A DNA stretch of 64,000 nucleotides from Polyangiaceae bacterium (lineage in GTDB: Bacteria; Myxococcota_A; Polyangia; Polyangiales; Polyangiaceae): the NCBI GenBank assembly GCA_016712345.1, contig JADJRH010000011.1, positions 4,650,001 to 4,714,000 on the forward strand, in the 5' to 3' direction. The notes under the pieces are model-generated. The model saw only the letters and a program-made list of their open reading frames with translations, searched no databases and was not told the origin of the DNA. A program made the position numbers and the translations under genes. Each line of letters starts with the position of its first letter. Within the stretch, counting starts at the first letter, position 1. Shown piece by piece: positions 51,595-61,065 of this stretch.

Positions 51595-54261
51595 ATGTTC
51601 GCACCTGGATGTCGAAACTCGCGGCCGGCGCTCTCCGGTATTTTGGCTCTTGCCGCAGCGTGTTTCGTACCGGCCTGTGAAGTGCCGCCGCCCAAAGACC
51701 CGCCGGCAAACATTGAGACGCGCTCCCAAGCGTGTATCGAAGCAGCAAAGGCCCCGGAACACGCCCTCGACCTTGCGCGACAAGGCAAACTTCACAGGGC
51801 GCGACGTGTTCTTGAAAAAGCCATCCAAACGTGTCCAACGGAAGACCCGACAGCGCTTGAACAACTGGGAGAGTATAACGCGGCACTCTACAACGCCCCC
51901 GGTTTGGAAAAAATAATTGCCACGCTTGAAGCCTCCAAAACCCCCTCCCCCAATCTACCCAATCTAAAAAAAGCCCTTCAAGACATCGCGCGAGAACCCA
52001 CCCAAAACGAAAGGGCAGAAGCCCAAGCGGCACTTGAAAGGGGCTACCTCGCGCTCGAAAAACAAGACACACGCGCGGCAGTGTCAGAGTTTGTGAGGGC
52101 AACAAACCTCGTCCACGACAATCCCAGGGCGTTCACCGCCGCGGGGCTTGCGGCCGAGGCGGTTGGACAAGTTGAACTTGCGCAAACCCATTTTGACCGC
52201 GCCTACCACGTTGTCCAGCACCTCACAGGACGCGCACCCCTCCCATCCATCCCGGCGCTCATTGTCCCACGCGGCCAGCGGTATATGGCTGTTCAAAACA
52301 ACCTCCAAATACTCGCTGTCACCCAGCGCAACTCAATCTTATTATTCGACAGACTTCTCTCATTTCGACCCATGGCCCTCTTAGAAGGTCATTCGGCTCC
52401 CATCAACGATGTGCGGTTTTCACCCGACCAAACGCTCTCGGCAAGCTCCGCAGACGACGGCACCGTTCGAATCTGGAATACCAACGCTCAACTTGTATCA
52501 ACCCTCAGTGCAAACGGGGGAGAAGCCTTTGGTATCGCCTTCTCACCTGACAGTCAAACCGTTGCTGCCGGCTACCGTGACGGTAAGGCTCGGTTGTGGA
52601 ACATCAAAACCGGCAGTCTCGTTCAAACGTATTCAGGTCACCAAAAAACGGTGGAGTCAGTCGCTTTTTCAGCCGACGGTAAACTCCTTGCCACCGGATC
52701 TTGGGATGGAACGGTGCGCCTTTGGGACGTTCAAAAAGGCACCTCCGTTCGAACCATTGGCCAGCGAGGTGAGCAGGTAACAGCCGTTGCGTTTTCACCC
52801 GATGGGCAGTGGATAGCGTCGTGCAATACCCAATGGATTAACGAAGCCAACCTCAACCGCCTTCAGATCTTTCGAACCAAAGACGGCGTTCGCGTTCGCG
52901 ACCTGGAAGATCAAGCTCCCGCGGGAATGATCTCGTTTTCACCCGATGGCAAGATGATCACCGCCGCCTCCCGCCGCGACAGCGTTGCAGTGTGGAATCT
53001 GAAAGACGGTAAGCTAAAATACGTCCTTAAACACCCCCCATCTGAAAATGGAACGTTCATCTCCACGTCCACCTTTGCTGAAGGTGGAAACACCGTCGTC
53101 ACCTCGGGCACCGACGGCACCATTCGATTTTGGAATGCTGAAAACGGCTCTGAAACGCGCGTCATCAGCCAGCCCAAACCTCAATCGTTCCACGGTTTCC
53201 ACATCACATTTTTACCCGACGGAAACCTTGCCGTGGGTAACGCAGAAAAAATCTTCACCCACTGGAATCTGAAACAGCACCGGGTCACCCAAAAACAAAT
53301 GGGTAAAGAAGTGTTTGCGGTACACAAAAGCGCCGTTTCGCCCGATGGTAAGGTTCTGGCTTCCGGCGGGTATGGTGAGGTCAACCTTTGGAACACTGGC
53401 AGTGGTGAACTTCAAGGCACCTTACCAGGCGCAAAACATTACATTGACGCCATGGCTTTTTCCCCAAACCAAAAGCGCTTTGCCGCATCATCGTACGATA
53501 AAATTGTGTACATTTGGAACTTGGATACAGGCAAGCTGGACTGCACATTGCAAAACACGTACGGCGCCATTCACGCTATCCAATTTTCCGCCGATGGCAG
53601 CACCGTCGTCTTTTCAGGTTCTGACAACAGGGCGTACGTTGCCAATGTTGCCGAGTGTACACAAACGCGAGAATTGACGGGCCACGGCGGCGCCGTCCCG
53701 GCCACAACCATTTCAGCCGATGGAGCGCTCGTCGTCACCGGATCCGACGACAAGTTAATTCGCATTTTTCAAGCAAAAACCGGCTCCCTTTTACAAACGT
53801 TGGCCGGTCACACCGAGCCTGTGACCGCGGTACAACTGTCTCCCGATGGTAAGATTTTGGTTTCCGGTTCCAACGACAAAACCGTTCGCGTATGGAATGT
53901 TGAAACCGGCGCCCCGATCGGCGTTCCCATGCCCCACACGGCGTCTGTTGCGTCGATCGCTTTTTCCCCCAACGGCAAACACGTCGCGGCCCTCGGGGCC
54001 GATGGTAACATTCTCACCGTCACCGCCGCGGGTGAACCCCTTGTAACCCTCACTTTCCTCCCCCACTCCAACGCGGGATATTCGTTCTACCGTTCGCCCC
54101 CAACTCACGTGGAGTTATGGGGTGAAGCCGCCGCAAAAAATCCTCCCTCGTGCGTTGCCGGCTCTTGGATCTTCCCTTACGAAGTGTGCCGTGAACAGGT
54201 GTCCGCCCCCGGGCTTACCAACACCGTGTTTGCCGGCGAGTTGAACGCTTTCGAACCGTAG
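51595..54261 (+). CDS. WD40 beta-propeller lipoprotein with N-terminal helical repeats
   Basis: The 888-residue protein starts with a lipoprotein signal (AAACFVPAC). A helical section with TPR-like units (ARQGKLHRARRVLEKAIQTC, LERGYLALEKQDTRAAVSEFVRA) covers about 40-210. From 250 on there are some twelve WD40 repeats, seen by their W-D/N ends: VRIWNT, ARLWNI, VRLWDV, VAVWNL, IRFWNA, VNLWNT, VYIWNL, VRVWNV, with GH/SPDG starts. That would fill two propellers, here displayed in the periplasm or on the cell surface. WD40 proteins are scaffolds and are abundant in myxobacteria. Fused Cys-bearing ends (SCVAGSWIFPYEVCREQ) close the protein. No partner is evident; an MFS gene follows 31 bp later. 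Confidence 0.9.
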   Translation: MFAPGCRNSRPALSGILALAAACFVPACEVPPPKDPPANIETRSQACIEAAKAPEHALDLARQGKLHRARRVLEKAIQTCPTEDPTALEQLGEYNAALYNAPGLEKIIATLEASKTPSPNLPNLKKALQDIAREPTQNERAEAQAALERGYLALEKQDTRAAVSEFVRATNLVHDNPRAFTAAGLAAEAVGQVELAQTHFDRAYHVVQHLTGRAPLPSIPALIVPRGQRYMAVQNNLQILAVTQRNSILLFDRLLSFRPMALLEGHSAPINDVRFSPDQTLSASSADDGTVRIWNTNAQLVSTLSANGGEAFGIAFSPDSQTVAAGYRDGKARLWNIKTGSLVQTYSGHQKTVESVAFSADGKLLATGSWDGTVRLWDVQKGTSVRTIGQRGEQVTAVAFSPDGQWIASCNTQWINEANLNRLQIFRTKDGVRVRDLEDQAPAGMISFSPDGKMITAASRRDSVAVWNLKDGKLKYVLKHPPSENGTFISTSTFAEGGNTVVTSGTDGTIRFWNAENGSETRVISQPKPQSFHGFHITFLPDGNLAVGNAEKIFTHWNLKQHRVTQKQMGKEVFAVHKSAVSPDGKVLASGGYGEVNLWNTGSGELQGTLPGAKHYIDAMAFSPNQKRFAASSYDKIVYIWNLDTGKLDCTLQNTYGAIHAIQFSADGSTVVFSGSDNRAYVANVAECTQTRELTGHGGAVPATTISADGALVVTGSDDKLIRIFQAKTGSLLQTLAGHTEPVTAVQLSPDGKILVSGSNDKTVRVWNVETGAPIGVPMPHTASVASIAFSPNGKHVAALGADGNILTVTAAGEPLVTLTFLPHSNAGYSFYRSPPTHVELWGEAAAKNPPSCVAGSWIFPYEVCREQVSAPGLTNTVFAGELNAFEP

Positions 54262-54292
54262 CCCCCAAAATTGGCAAGAAAGCACCGCCCCA

Positions 54293-55549
54293 ATGGCCCA
54301 AGCCGAGTCGCCGCCGCTCCCTCAACGTTCCACGTTCCTGAAGCTGGGTCTGCTCGGGTCGCTCTACTTTTCGCAGGGTCTCCCCTTCGGTTTTTTCGTT
54401 CAGGCCCTCCCTGTGTTGCTCCGAAAAAAGGGCTTTTCGCTCAGCGAAATTGGCCTCTCTTCCCTTCTCGCCTTGCCGTGGGCTCTCAAGTTCATTTGGG
54501 CACCGGCGGTTGACCGTTATTCGTTTTCGCGGTTGGGGCGCAGAAAGTCGTGGATCTTACCGCTCCAAATTGCTACTGTCATTGTCCTCGGAATTCTCGC
54601 GGCGTCCACATTCCAAGGCTCCATGAATGTGTTGATGGCCGCTGTACTGGTGCTCAACTTTCTCGCCGCAACCCAGGATATTGCCACCGACGGTTTGGCT
54701 GTCGATCTGCTCCTTCCCCACGAAAGAGGATTTGCCAACGGCCTTCAGGTCGCAGGGTACCGCGTGGGTATGATCGTGGGCGGTGGAGTTTTACTAATTG
54801 TTGAAGACCGTATTGGTACAGCGGGGATTTTTGCATGCATGGCGGGCCTTACCGCCTTGGCAACTCTTCCCATTTTAGCATCGCGTGAACCCCCGCCGCC
54901 AATCGCACATTCTACCCAACAAGCGCCGCGGCCCGAGCACTTTTTGTTTCGCCGCCACGTGCCCAAGGTGCTGGCTCTCATTGTCACGTATAAAGCGGGC
55001 GACGCCTTCGCAACCGGCATGTTGCGACCTTACCTTTCCGACGCCGGCCTGAGCCTCTCCGATGTGGGTTGGCTCCTCGGCACTGTCGGGTTTATTTCAG
55101 GCCTGCTCGGCGCCGTTGCCGGAGGCCTCCTTGTGGCTCGAATCGGCCGCAAACGCGCCCTCCTCCTGTTTGGACTGTTGCAGGCCCTCACTGTGGCCGG
55201 GTACGCCTACCTCGCCACGCACCAGCCTTCCCGGGTAGAACTGTACACCTTGTGCGGCGCTGAATATTTCGCGGGTGGCATGGCCACGGCCGCTTTGTTT
55301 ACCACCATGATGGACTGGTGCTCCAAAGAAAACTCCGCCACCGATTATACCGTTCAGGCCAGCGCGGTTGTCATTGCCACAGGCGGTGCGGGAGCGCTCG
55401 CGGGCGTGAGCGCCCAGCGGCTTGGGTACCTCACACACTTTTGGCTTTCAGCGGCGCTCGCCCTCGGCGCATTGGCCGTTGTGTACGCACTATTTCCCAC
55501 TCAGGCTGAGGCTGCAAACATCCGCGGAGAACGTCAGCCGCCCCTCTGA
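54293..55549 (+). CDS. AmpG-like MFS transporter
   Basis: The 418-residue protein has about 12 hydrophobic segments and AmpG/acetyl-CoA-transporter family motifs: GSLYFSQGLPFGFFVQALP (first segment), LPWALKFIWAPAVDRY, ATQDIATDGLAVDLL, and NGLQVAGYRVGMIVGGG. AmpG permeases import anhydromuropeptides for wall recycling; that substrate is likely but not proven. It follows the WD40 gene on the same strand with a 31-bp gap. Its last 16 bp overlap the convergent VOC gene. If it imports muropeptides it could connect functionally with the wall hydrolases at 9.9 kb, though they are not linked. Confidence 0.85.
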   Translation: MAQAESPPLPQRSTFLKLGLLGSLYFSQGLPFGFFVQALPVLLRKKGFSLSEIGLSSLLALPWALKFIWAPAVDRYSFSRLGRRKSWILPLQIATVIVLGILAASTFQGSMNVLMAAVLVLNFLAATQDIATDGLAVDLLLPHERGFANGLQVAGYRVGMIVGGGVLLIVEDRIGTAGIFACMAGLTALATLPILASREPPPPIAHSTQQAPRPEHFLFRRHVPKVLALIVTYKAGDAFATGMLRPYLSDAGLSLSDVGWLLGTVGFISGLLGAVAGGLLVARIGRKRALLLFGLLQALTVAGYAYLATHQPSRVELYTLCGAEYFAGGMATAALFTTMMDWCSKENSATDYTVQASAVVIATGGAGALAGVSAQRLGYLTHFWLSAALALGALAVVYALFPTQAEAANIRGERQPPL

Positions 55550-56295
55550 ATGAGGCCAAATGCCGCTCCAAATGGGTCATCACACGCGGTCATCAGCGCG
55601 TTGCTCCACGGCGCTCGTATCGGACCGGACACCTTCCCCCCCGCGTCAAGGGTTTGTTTGGCAGCGCGCTCAACATCCAATACCTCAAAGTAGTAGAGCC
55701 AATGCGGGTGTACACCCGGCTGTGTTGCAGTTTCAGCGATCATCCCACGCGCCTCATTCATCCCGCTCGGCGAAATCAGTTGAGCCGCGCCCCAGGGAGC
55801 ACCCAGGTGCTCTTCTCGAACCAAGTTCCACCCCAGTGTTGTCGAGTAGAGTTGTACAGCACCTGCAAGGTTTGTGGTGTGCAATTGGGCCCACACTATA
55901 GGACTCGGCGCATCTTCCCATGGTCGAGTGCTGAATGCGATCGGCGTACCCCAAGGGTCTCGCATTCCGGCAACCGTAATCCCCTCACCGGTTGACCGAG
56001 TGGGCCCAAGCGCCGCCCCACCCAGATCCACAAATCGGTTTACCAAAGCGCTCAGGTCCACCTGCCCAATATGTCCGAGCCAATGATTGGGAGCACCGCG
56101 CTGCGCAGCTTGAACGGGCAGTTGACCAATCTCACCCACCCATTGCCCACCACATCGAACAAGAGTTTTTCCGTGCTGCTGCTCAAGTGATAATCCAACC
56201 ACTCTACCATAAAACTCGGCAGAAGAATGAACCTCCCGTGTGCGAAGCTCAAACCAACAAAACCACGGTTGCTTCAGTTCTTTTTTCACGATCAA
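55534..56295 (-). CDS. VOC-family (glyoxalase-like) protein with two repeats
   Basis: The 253-residue protein shows two vicinal-oxygen-chelate beta-alpha-beta-beta-beta modules: WFELRTREVHSSAEFYGRVVGLSLEQQ (first) and WAQLHTTNLAGAVQLYSTTLGWNL (second), with tails RDPWGTPIAFS and CDDPFGAAFGLIQR. Such proteins include dioxygenases, fosfomycin-type resistance enzymes and lyases, so the reaction is open. It starts at TTG 56295 or GTG 56289, immediately after the antiporter stop at 56296, implying coupling to that gene. Its end overlaps the MFS gene by 16 bp. It may handle a toxic metabolite, as glyoxalase genes near KefB-type antiporters are known for electrophile defence. Confidence 0.82.
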   Translation of the reverse strand: MIVKKELKQPWFCWFELRTREVHSSAEFYGRVVGLSLEQQHGKTLVRCGGQWVGEIGQLPVQAAQRGAPNHWLGHIGQVDLSALVNRFVDLGGAALGPTRSTGEGITVAGMRDPWGTPIAFSTRPWEDAPSPIVWAQLHTTNLAGAVQLYSTTLGWNLVREEHLGAPWGAAQLISPSGMNEARGMIAETATQPGVHPHWLYYFEVLDVERAAKQTLDAGGKVSGPIRAPWSNALMTACDDPFGAAFGLIQRGG

Positions 56296-58305
56296 TTACT
56301 CGCTCGGCACATCAAAATAAACCAGAGCGCGGCTCAGCGCTTCGCCTGTACCCACCAGATAGACCACATCGCCCAGCTCAAATATCTGGGTAGGATCGGC
56401 TTTTTCAAGGAGTTTATTTTCTCGAACAACCCCCACCACAAGAGCGCCCGTTTCTGTTCGAAGCTTTAACGCCACCGGTGAAACATTGGCAGCGCGCGAC
56501 CCTTCCCGCACAATCACCGATTCGATCTTCATTTCATCAAGCGCCCGAAGTTGCCCCAATCTCGCCCGCGGCACAGTCAACTTTCGACACGTTGTTTGAG
56601 TCTTACCCCTCACTTCATGAATGCGCTGCTCAATAACGTTTCGTGGAACGTCCATGAATCGCAGCATCCTTGAAAGGATCTCCACTCCCCCTTCCACTTC
56701 TTCAGCCACCACGTCGTGCGCCCCCAACTCAACAAGTCTGTCGCGATCTGAAAAGTAGCGGGTTCGAAACAGCACCGGAACGTTGCGAGCCACTCGTTTG
56801 AGTGTATCGGTGATTCGCTCGGCCGCCTGGGGATCATTCATGAGCAGAACAACCAGCCGCGCCTTTTCAATGTGAACATGGTGCAGCGCTTCTGCGCTTG
56901 TCGCGTCGGCATAATATACGGGTAAACCCTCCTCTTTTCCTTTGCGGACATTTTCAGCGTTCAGCTCCAATACAACAAAGGGTATGTTTGATTCTGAAAG
57001 GGCCTGAGCTGCAAATCGGCCCGCCAAACCAAACCCAACAATCACCACGTGGTCGTGTAGCAACCTCTGCGAAACCTCCAACTCGTCCGTGGTTCGAACT
57101 CCAATTAACTTGGAAAGCGGTGCCAGGATCTTCTCACCCGCTGTCACGTGCGGGGCGGCGCGAACGAGCAGCGGGGTAAGGAACATGCTCAAGATACCCG
57201 CTGCCAAAAGCGGCCGAGTAGAAACTTCATCTACCACCCCATGTTCGCGGGCGAGCCGAGTTAGTACAAATCCAAATTCGCCGAGTTGAGCAAGCCCCAC
57301 ACCGGAGAGCCATGCAGCGCGGGCCGGAAACCGCATCACCAGCGCGGCCACTGTGGCCAGCATTCCCTTGGCGACCAAGAAACCGAGCAACAAAACAAGT
57401 ACAAGAACCGGCTCCGTCAGCACCACACGCACATCAAACAACATTCCAAGAGACACAAAAAAGATGCTCATCAAAATGTCGCGCAGCGGCAAAATATCCC
57501 CTGTGGCCCGGTGCCGATACTGCGTGTCAGCCACCACCATCCCTGCCAAAAAAGCGCCCAATGCAAGCGAAAGGCCCGCAAGCGAGGTGAGCCAAGCGGT
57601 GCCTATACAGAGCCCCACAATCGCCAACAAAAATACTTCCCGACTGCGGCTGGCATCTACCCATCCAAGCAGTTTGGGCACCAAAATTCGAGAGCCTCCC
57701 ACCATGGCGATGACAATGGCCAACGCCTTTAGAGTAGCGAGGACAATTGTCGTTATAATGCCGCCTTCGTGGGTTGTGCCCCCAAGGAACGGAACAACAA
57801 CCACCATGGGTACAACGCACAAATCCTGAAAAATAAGGGTGCCAACAATAAATCTACCATGAGGAGCATCAATCTCGCGGCGCTCCTCCAGCGCTCGGAG
57901 CACAATCGCCGTGCTCGACAGGGCAAACACAAACCCATAAAAAATCCCGCGTTTCAAGGGCTGCCCAAACCACACAGCCACCGCCGCCGTAACCGCCGTG
58001 GTAAGACCCACCTGAATAAATCCACCCAGCGCCACCCTTTGAAAAATGTTCTTCAGGCGAGCCAGGGACAGCTCCAAACCAATGGTAAACAGAAGCAGTA
58101 CAACCCCCACCTCGGCCAATACTTCAATGGCGTGTACACTCTTGGCAAGGTGAAGTCCAAACGGTCCGACAAGCGCCCCCGCGGCCAATAGGCCGGCCAC
58201 CGTGGGTAACTTGAGTTTTGACAGTAGAACGGTGACCAACACGCCAAGCACGGCGATCATGGCCAGTTCATCAAGGTAGGGTACGTGCCCCATCGGAAAG
58301 GGCAC
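56296..58305 (-). CDS. KefB-like CPA2 monovalent cation/proton antiporter with TrkA-N and TrkA-C domains
   Basis: The 669-residue protein is a cation:proton antiporter-2 family member. Membrane segments run from residue 10 to about 390, including LKLPTVAGLLAAGALVGPFGL, LLLFTIGLELSLARLKNIF, FYGFVFALSSTAIVLRAL, and LSLALGAFLAGMVVADTQYRH. The cytoplasmic half has a TrkA-N nucleotide-binding domain (VVIVGFGLAGRFAAQAL, then YYADATSAEALHHVHIEKARLVVL) and a TrkA-C domain near the end. It probably expels potassium under control of NAD(H) or glutathione adducts. The next gene, a VOC protein, begins at its stop codon. KefB systems protect against electrophiles, in agreement with a glyoxalase-like neighbour. 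Confidence 0.92.
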   Translation of the reverse strand: MPFPMGHVPYLDELAMIAVLGVLVTVLLSKLKLPTVAGLLAAGALVGPFGLHLAKSVHAIEVLAEVGVVLLLFTIGLELSLARLKNIFQRVALGGFIQVGLTTAVTAAVAVWFGQPLKRGIFYGFVFALSSTAIVLRALEERREIDAPHGRFIVGTLIFQDLCVVPMVVVVPFLGGTTHEGGIITTIVLATLKALAIVIAMVGGSRILVPKLLGWVDASRSREVFLLAIVGLCIGTAWLTSLAGLSLALGAFLAGMVVADTQYRHRATGDILPLRDILMSIFFVSLGMLFDVRVVLTEPVLVLVLLLGFLVAKGMLATVAALVMRFPARAAWLSGVGLAQLGEFGFVLTRLAREHGVVDEVSTRPLLAAGILSMFLTPLLVRAAPHVTAGEKILAPLSKLIGVRTTDELEVSQRLLHDHVVIVGFGLAGRFAAQALSESNIPFVVLELNAENVRKGKEEGLPVYYADATSAEALHHVHIEKARLVVLLMNDPQAAERITDTLKRVARNVPVLFRTRYFSDRDRLVELGAHDVVAEEVEGGVEILSRMLRFMDVPRNVIEQRIHEVRGKTQTTCRKLTVPRARLGQLRALDEMKIESVIVREGSRAANVSPVALKLRTETGALVVGVVRENKLLEKADPTQIFELGDVVYLVGTGEALSRALVYFDVPSE

Positions 58306-58583
58306 AATACCCCATCGCGTTCACGAGTCTCGCATAAAAGGCCGCGCTCGTTTCAATTGCCGCGAGCACCTCCGGGCTCGGCACCCAACCAGCCGACGAT
58401 TTGGTGCGAACTTCACAGCGGCGTGAACCGGCGTTCTCAATGGGTACACTTCGCGGACCCACTCGCCTTGCTCTGCCTACCCATTCCACTCAAAATCCGC
58501 GTGCGACGTAGACCTTCGAAAATCCAAACGTCGGGAATGTGCCCATCACCAAGTTTGGTCTGTCTCTTGATGATGCGCCGGGC
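58306..58583. other. Divergent spacer between antiporter and coiled-coil lipoprotein genes
   Basis: These 278 bp separate divergent genes. No motif stands out beyond a GGTACAC word near 58443 and a CTACCC word near 58477. I see no hairpin with a T-run and no reading frame I trust. Confidence 0.3.
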
Positions 58584-59111
58584 ATGAAGATTACAAAACT
58601 GCCTGGGTTTGCCGCATTTCCGTTGATGGTCCTCGCTCTATCATCCACAGGATGTCACCGCCGCGCGCGGGTGTATGCCGGTGTTGAGTATTACGCTCCA
58701 CTGGAGCCCGCGGTCACTGCCGCCGCCAACGCCGCGCGTGAACAAGCGGCTGCCGACCAAGCCCTCATTGAAGCTCGCGAGCATGAAGCCGAAGCCAACC
58801 AGCGCCTTGCAGAAGCCGAACGAGCGCGTGAAAAAGCCATTGCCGCTCGCAAAGCCGCTGAAATTCGCGCCGAACGAGCCGCCGAGTTGAGAGCTGAAGC
58901 CGAGGTTCGCGCGCAGCATGCTCAGGCGGGTCAGGCGCGTTCAGAGGCCGAAGCCCGAGCGAGAACAAGGGGGAAGGTCACCACTGCGCCGGCCGTTGTC
59001 GTTGTGGTAGACTCCGATGATTCCAGATCGGAAGATCCGCCGGCGCTGCCGCCCGCACAGCCGGCGCCTCCCGCAAAAGAAGCCCCCGCCGACACACAAT
59101 GGGTAGATTAG
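58584..59111 (+). CDS. Coiled-coil lipoprotein of unknown function
   Basis: The 175-residue protein has a lipoprotein signal ending LSSTGC. The mature part is nearly all helical heptads from about residue 50 (REQAAADQALIEAREHEAEANQRLAEAERAREKAIAARKAAEIRAERAAELRAEAEV), so a long coiled coil is likely, followed by a Val-rich stretch (APAVVVVVDSD) and a Pro-rich tail. This resembles periplasmic spacer or Lpp-like proteins. The start at 58584 is the first ATG that gives the signal; the ORF from 58539 adds 15 unlikely residues. The gene converges on the propeller protein with a 4-bp overlap (59108-59111). Confidence 0.78.
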   Translation: MKITKLPGFAAFPLMVLALSSTGCHRRARVYAGVEYYAPLEPAVTAAANAAREQAAADQALIEAREHEAEANQRLAEAERAREKAIAARKAAEIRAERAAELRAEAEVRAQHAQAGQARSEAEARARTRGKVTTAPAVVVVVDSDDSRSEDPPALPPAQPAPPAKEAPADTQWVD

Positions 59112-60853
59112 ATTTCTGCCTGGTCGGAGATCTTGACGTTGACAAGGTTGGACGCATCCGTCCCAGTCCAGGCGACGTACACATGCTCTTTGAATGAGGC
59201 GAGCGCAGGCGCAAATTCACTGCGCTCGTCGAGAGCGCGCTCCACGCTCCAAACGCGACCGTCTTTGGTGGTTGTCCATTGCACGTACGACTTAAAATAG
59301 TCGCGATAATAATCGTCGAGAAGGTGTGGGTACATTCCGGCAAACCAGGCATACCCATTCGCTTCGCGCGAACCGATCCATCCCAGGGTTAACCTCTCCC
59401 CATCCACAAGAAGAGCGGGCCCCTTGGCGCTGTGCCGCCGCGGATGTGTTGCGAACGAGGTTTTTGACGCGTCCCACACCTTACCGTCCGCGCTTGTTGC
59501 AATGCTCACACTGCTCGTCTGGTCGGTTTCGGTCCAAGCGAGCCAGACCTGCCCATGGTAGCGAGCGAGAGCGGGGGTATGTTTACTCGCAAACGGAAGT
59601 TCGGCGCGGCCTGAAAATGCCAAATCGCCCGAACTCCGCATCATCACCAATTTGCCAGACTCTTTGGACGCAAAACACAGAACCAACTCACCGCCGTCAA
59701 AAAATAGCGCCGGCCCGTCGTCGCTGGAAGCGTTGGAAACCAGCGTTTTTGGCCCAAAGCTCTCACCGTCGTTGGTAGAAATCGCCGCGGCGATCTTCCC
59801 ATCCAGCTCTGTCCAAGCCAAAACCACCTTTCCGTTTGCGGCGCAGAGAGCCGGGGCCACATTTGTATGCCCATCAAGCGACACCACCTCCGACCAAACA
59901 ATGCCATCCTGCGTTCGACATGTGGTGACCTGACCACTTGTTTGACGGGCACCCCAGGCGAGATGCATGCTCTCGGGCGCCGCGGCGACGGCCGGAGCCC
60001 CCCGGGACCGAGCGCGCGGCGATGCGTTAAACGTGCGTTTGCTGCGCCACGTGCGCACTTCGGCCTCAACCGCTATACCGGCATGACTTGTCAGGTTTTC
60101 CCCACCGTCGTTGAGCTGAGGCAAACGGACGGCCTTGGTCACCGCGAGTGTACCTTTCGACCCGCGGAAAGCGCTCTCGCGACCTACCCAAACGTGTTCT
60201 GTACCGCCCTGTCCGAGCGCAACAGTCACTTCGTCAAAGTCGGTGCACATCATCTGCCAGAGCGTTCCACCGTCTCGCTCAAATCCAAAGTCACCCACAA
60301 CGATCGGGGTGAGATCCCCCTCGTTCCAGGTTTCTTTTGCCATAGCGATGAGCCCCATTACCTGGGCCTGTCGGAGAGCGGCGTTTGCTGTTTTTGAACT
60401 TACCCGCATGACAAAGAAGGGTAAGATCCCGGCTTCATCTTGGAGTCGAAGACGACCACCCACAGCACATCGCCGCAGAGCACCGGGGAGGTAAGGCCCC
60501 ACGTTCCGGTAAGCCCACTCACCCACCGCTTCTACCCGGCCGGCCCGACCAATAATACCCTGCTCGCTCGACAAGAACGAAAACAGCTCATTGGGCTTAT
60601 TTGCGAGCAGTTTCGCAACAGCATCCACCGCATACATCTGACCGCCCGCGGCCGGAATTTTCGCCTCTTCAGGTAAGGGGAACAGGCCCTTTACCGGTGC
60701 GTACGCAGAGGTGACACCCAATATGTCAAAGGCGGGGACGGACGCTTTTTTTAGAACGCCCGTCACGCGATCGAGCCTCGCGGCAAACGCGGCGGCGTCT
60801 TCCTTATCAGCACCGGGCTTATCAAAGCTGACGAGTTGAATATGAATTGTCAT
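59108..60853 (-). CDS. Two-domain protein: degenerate EEP-like N-domain and sialidase-type (BNR) propeller
   Basis: I cannot name this 581-residue protein with certainty. Residues 1-270 show an exonuclease-endonuclease-phosphatase-like outline: TIHIQLVSFDKP, ETWNEGDLTPIVVGDFGFERDGG (compare GDFN), and TSHAGIAVEAEV, but the Asn of the GDFN site is not present, so it may be inactive. Residues 280-581 carry repeated Asp-box/BNR-type blades, e.g. TQDGIVWSEV, STNDGESFGPK, TSADGKVWDAS, TTKDGRVWSVE. Propellers of this type bind or cleave glycans. No signal peptide is visible, so it is either cytosolic or exported by another route. It shares a 19-bp exact repeat with the downstream small gene. Confidence 0.7.
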   Translation of the reverse strand: MTIHIQLVSFDKPGADKEDAAAFAARLDRVTGVLKKASVPAFDILGVTSAYAPVKGLFPLPEEAKIPAAGGQMYAVDAVAKLLANKPNELFSFLSSEQGIIGRAGRVEAVGEWAYRNVGPYLPGALRRCAVGGRLRLQDEAGILPFFVMRVSSKTANAALRQAQVMGLIAMAKETWNEGDLTPIVVGDFGFERDGGTLWQMMCTDFDEVTVALGQGGTEHVWVGRESAFRGSKGTLAVTKAVRLPQLNDGGENLTSHAGIAVEAEVRTWRSKRTFNASPRARSRGAPAVAAAPESMHLAWGARQTSGQVTTCRTQDGIVWSEVVSLDGHTNVAPALCAANGKVVLAWTELDGKIAAAISTNDGESFGPKTLVSNASSDDGPALFFDGGELVLCFASKESGKLVMMRSSGDLAFSGRAELPFASKHTPALARYHGQVWLAWTETDQTSSVSIATSADGKVWDASKTSFATHPRRHSAKGPALLVDGERLTLGWIGSREANGYAWFAGMYPHLLDDYYRDYFKSYVQWTTTKDGRVWSVERALDERSEFAPALASFKEHVYVAWTGTDASNLVNVKISDQAEI

Positions 60854-60867
60854 TGCTCACTCCCCGA

Positions 60868-61065
60868 CTAAAGCCCGGTGCCCCCGTCAAACCAACCACT
60901 CTTTTTTACGGCAGCGTCGGCCTGACCACTTGTTTGACGTGAATGTTCTTCAGCGCAACGACAGCGCTCGTTCACCGGAACGTCGCGAAGAACCTGTTCA
61001 ACGTGTGCGCCGCATCCCGAAAACGAAGGCTTGCCACATTGGGGGCAAGTAATTCTTCGACACAT
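60868..61065 (-). CDS. Small zinc-ribbon-type protein
   Basis: The 65-residue protein has CPQCGKPSFSGCGAHVEQVLRDVP near its start, and a second pair CRC downstream, giving four to six cysteines that could bind zinc. Sequences of the form MCRRITCxxCGKPxxxGCGxHxxQxLxxVP occur widely in actinobacteria and myxobacteria as small conserved proteins without known function. It begins at the base after the thioredoxin stop (61066), so the two are very likely co-transcribed. A thiol link is plausible. The C-terminal part (about 20 residues) is variable and contains RQTSGQ, which recurs in the neighbouring propeller protein. Confidence 0.75.
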   Translation of the reverse strand: MCRRITCPQCGKPSFSGCGAHVEQVLRDVPVNERCRCAEEHSRQTSGQADAAVKKSGWFDGGTGL

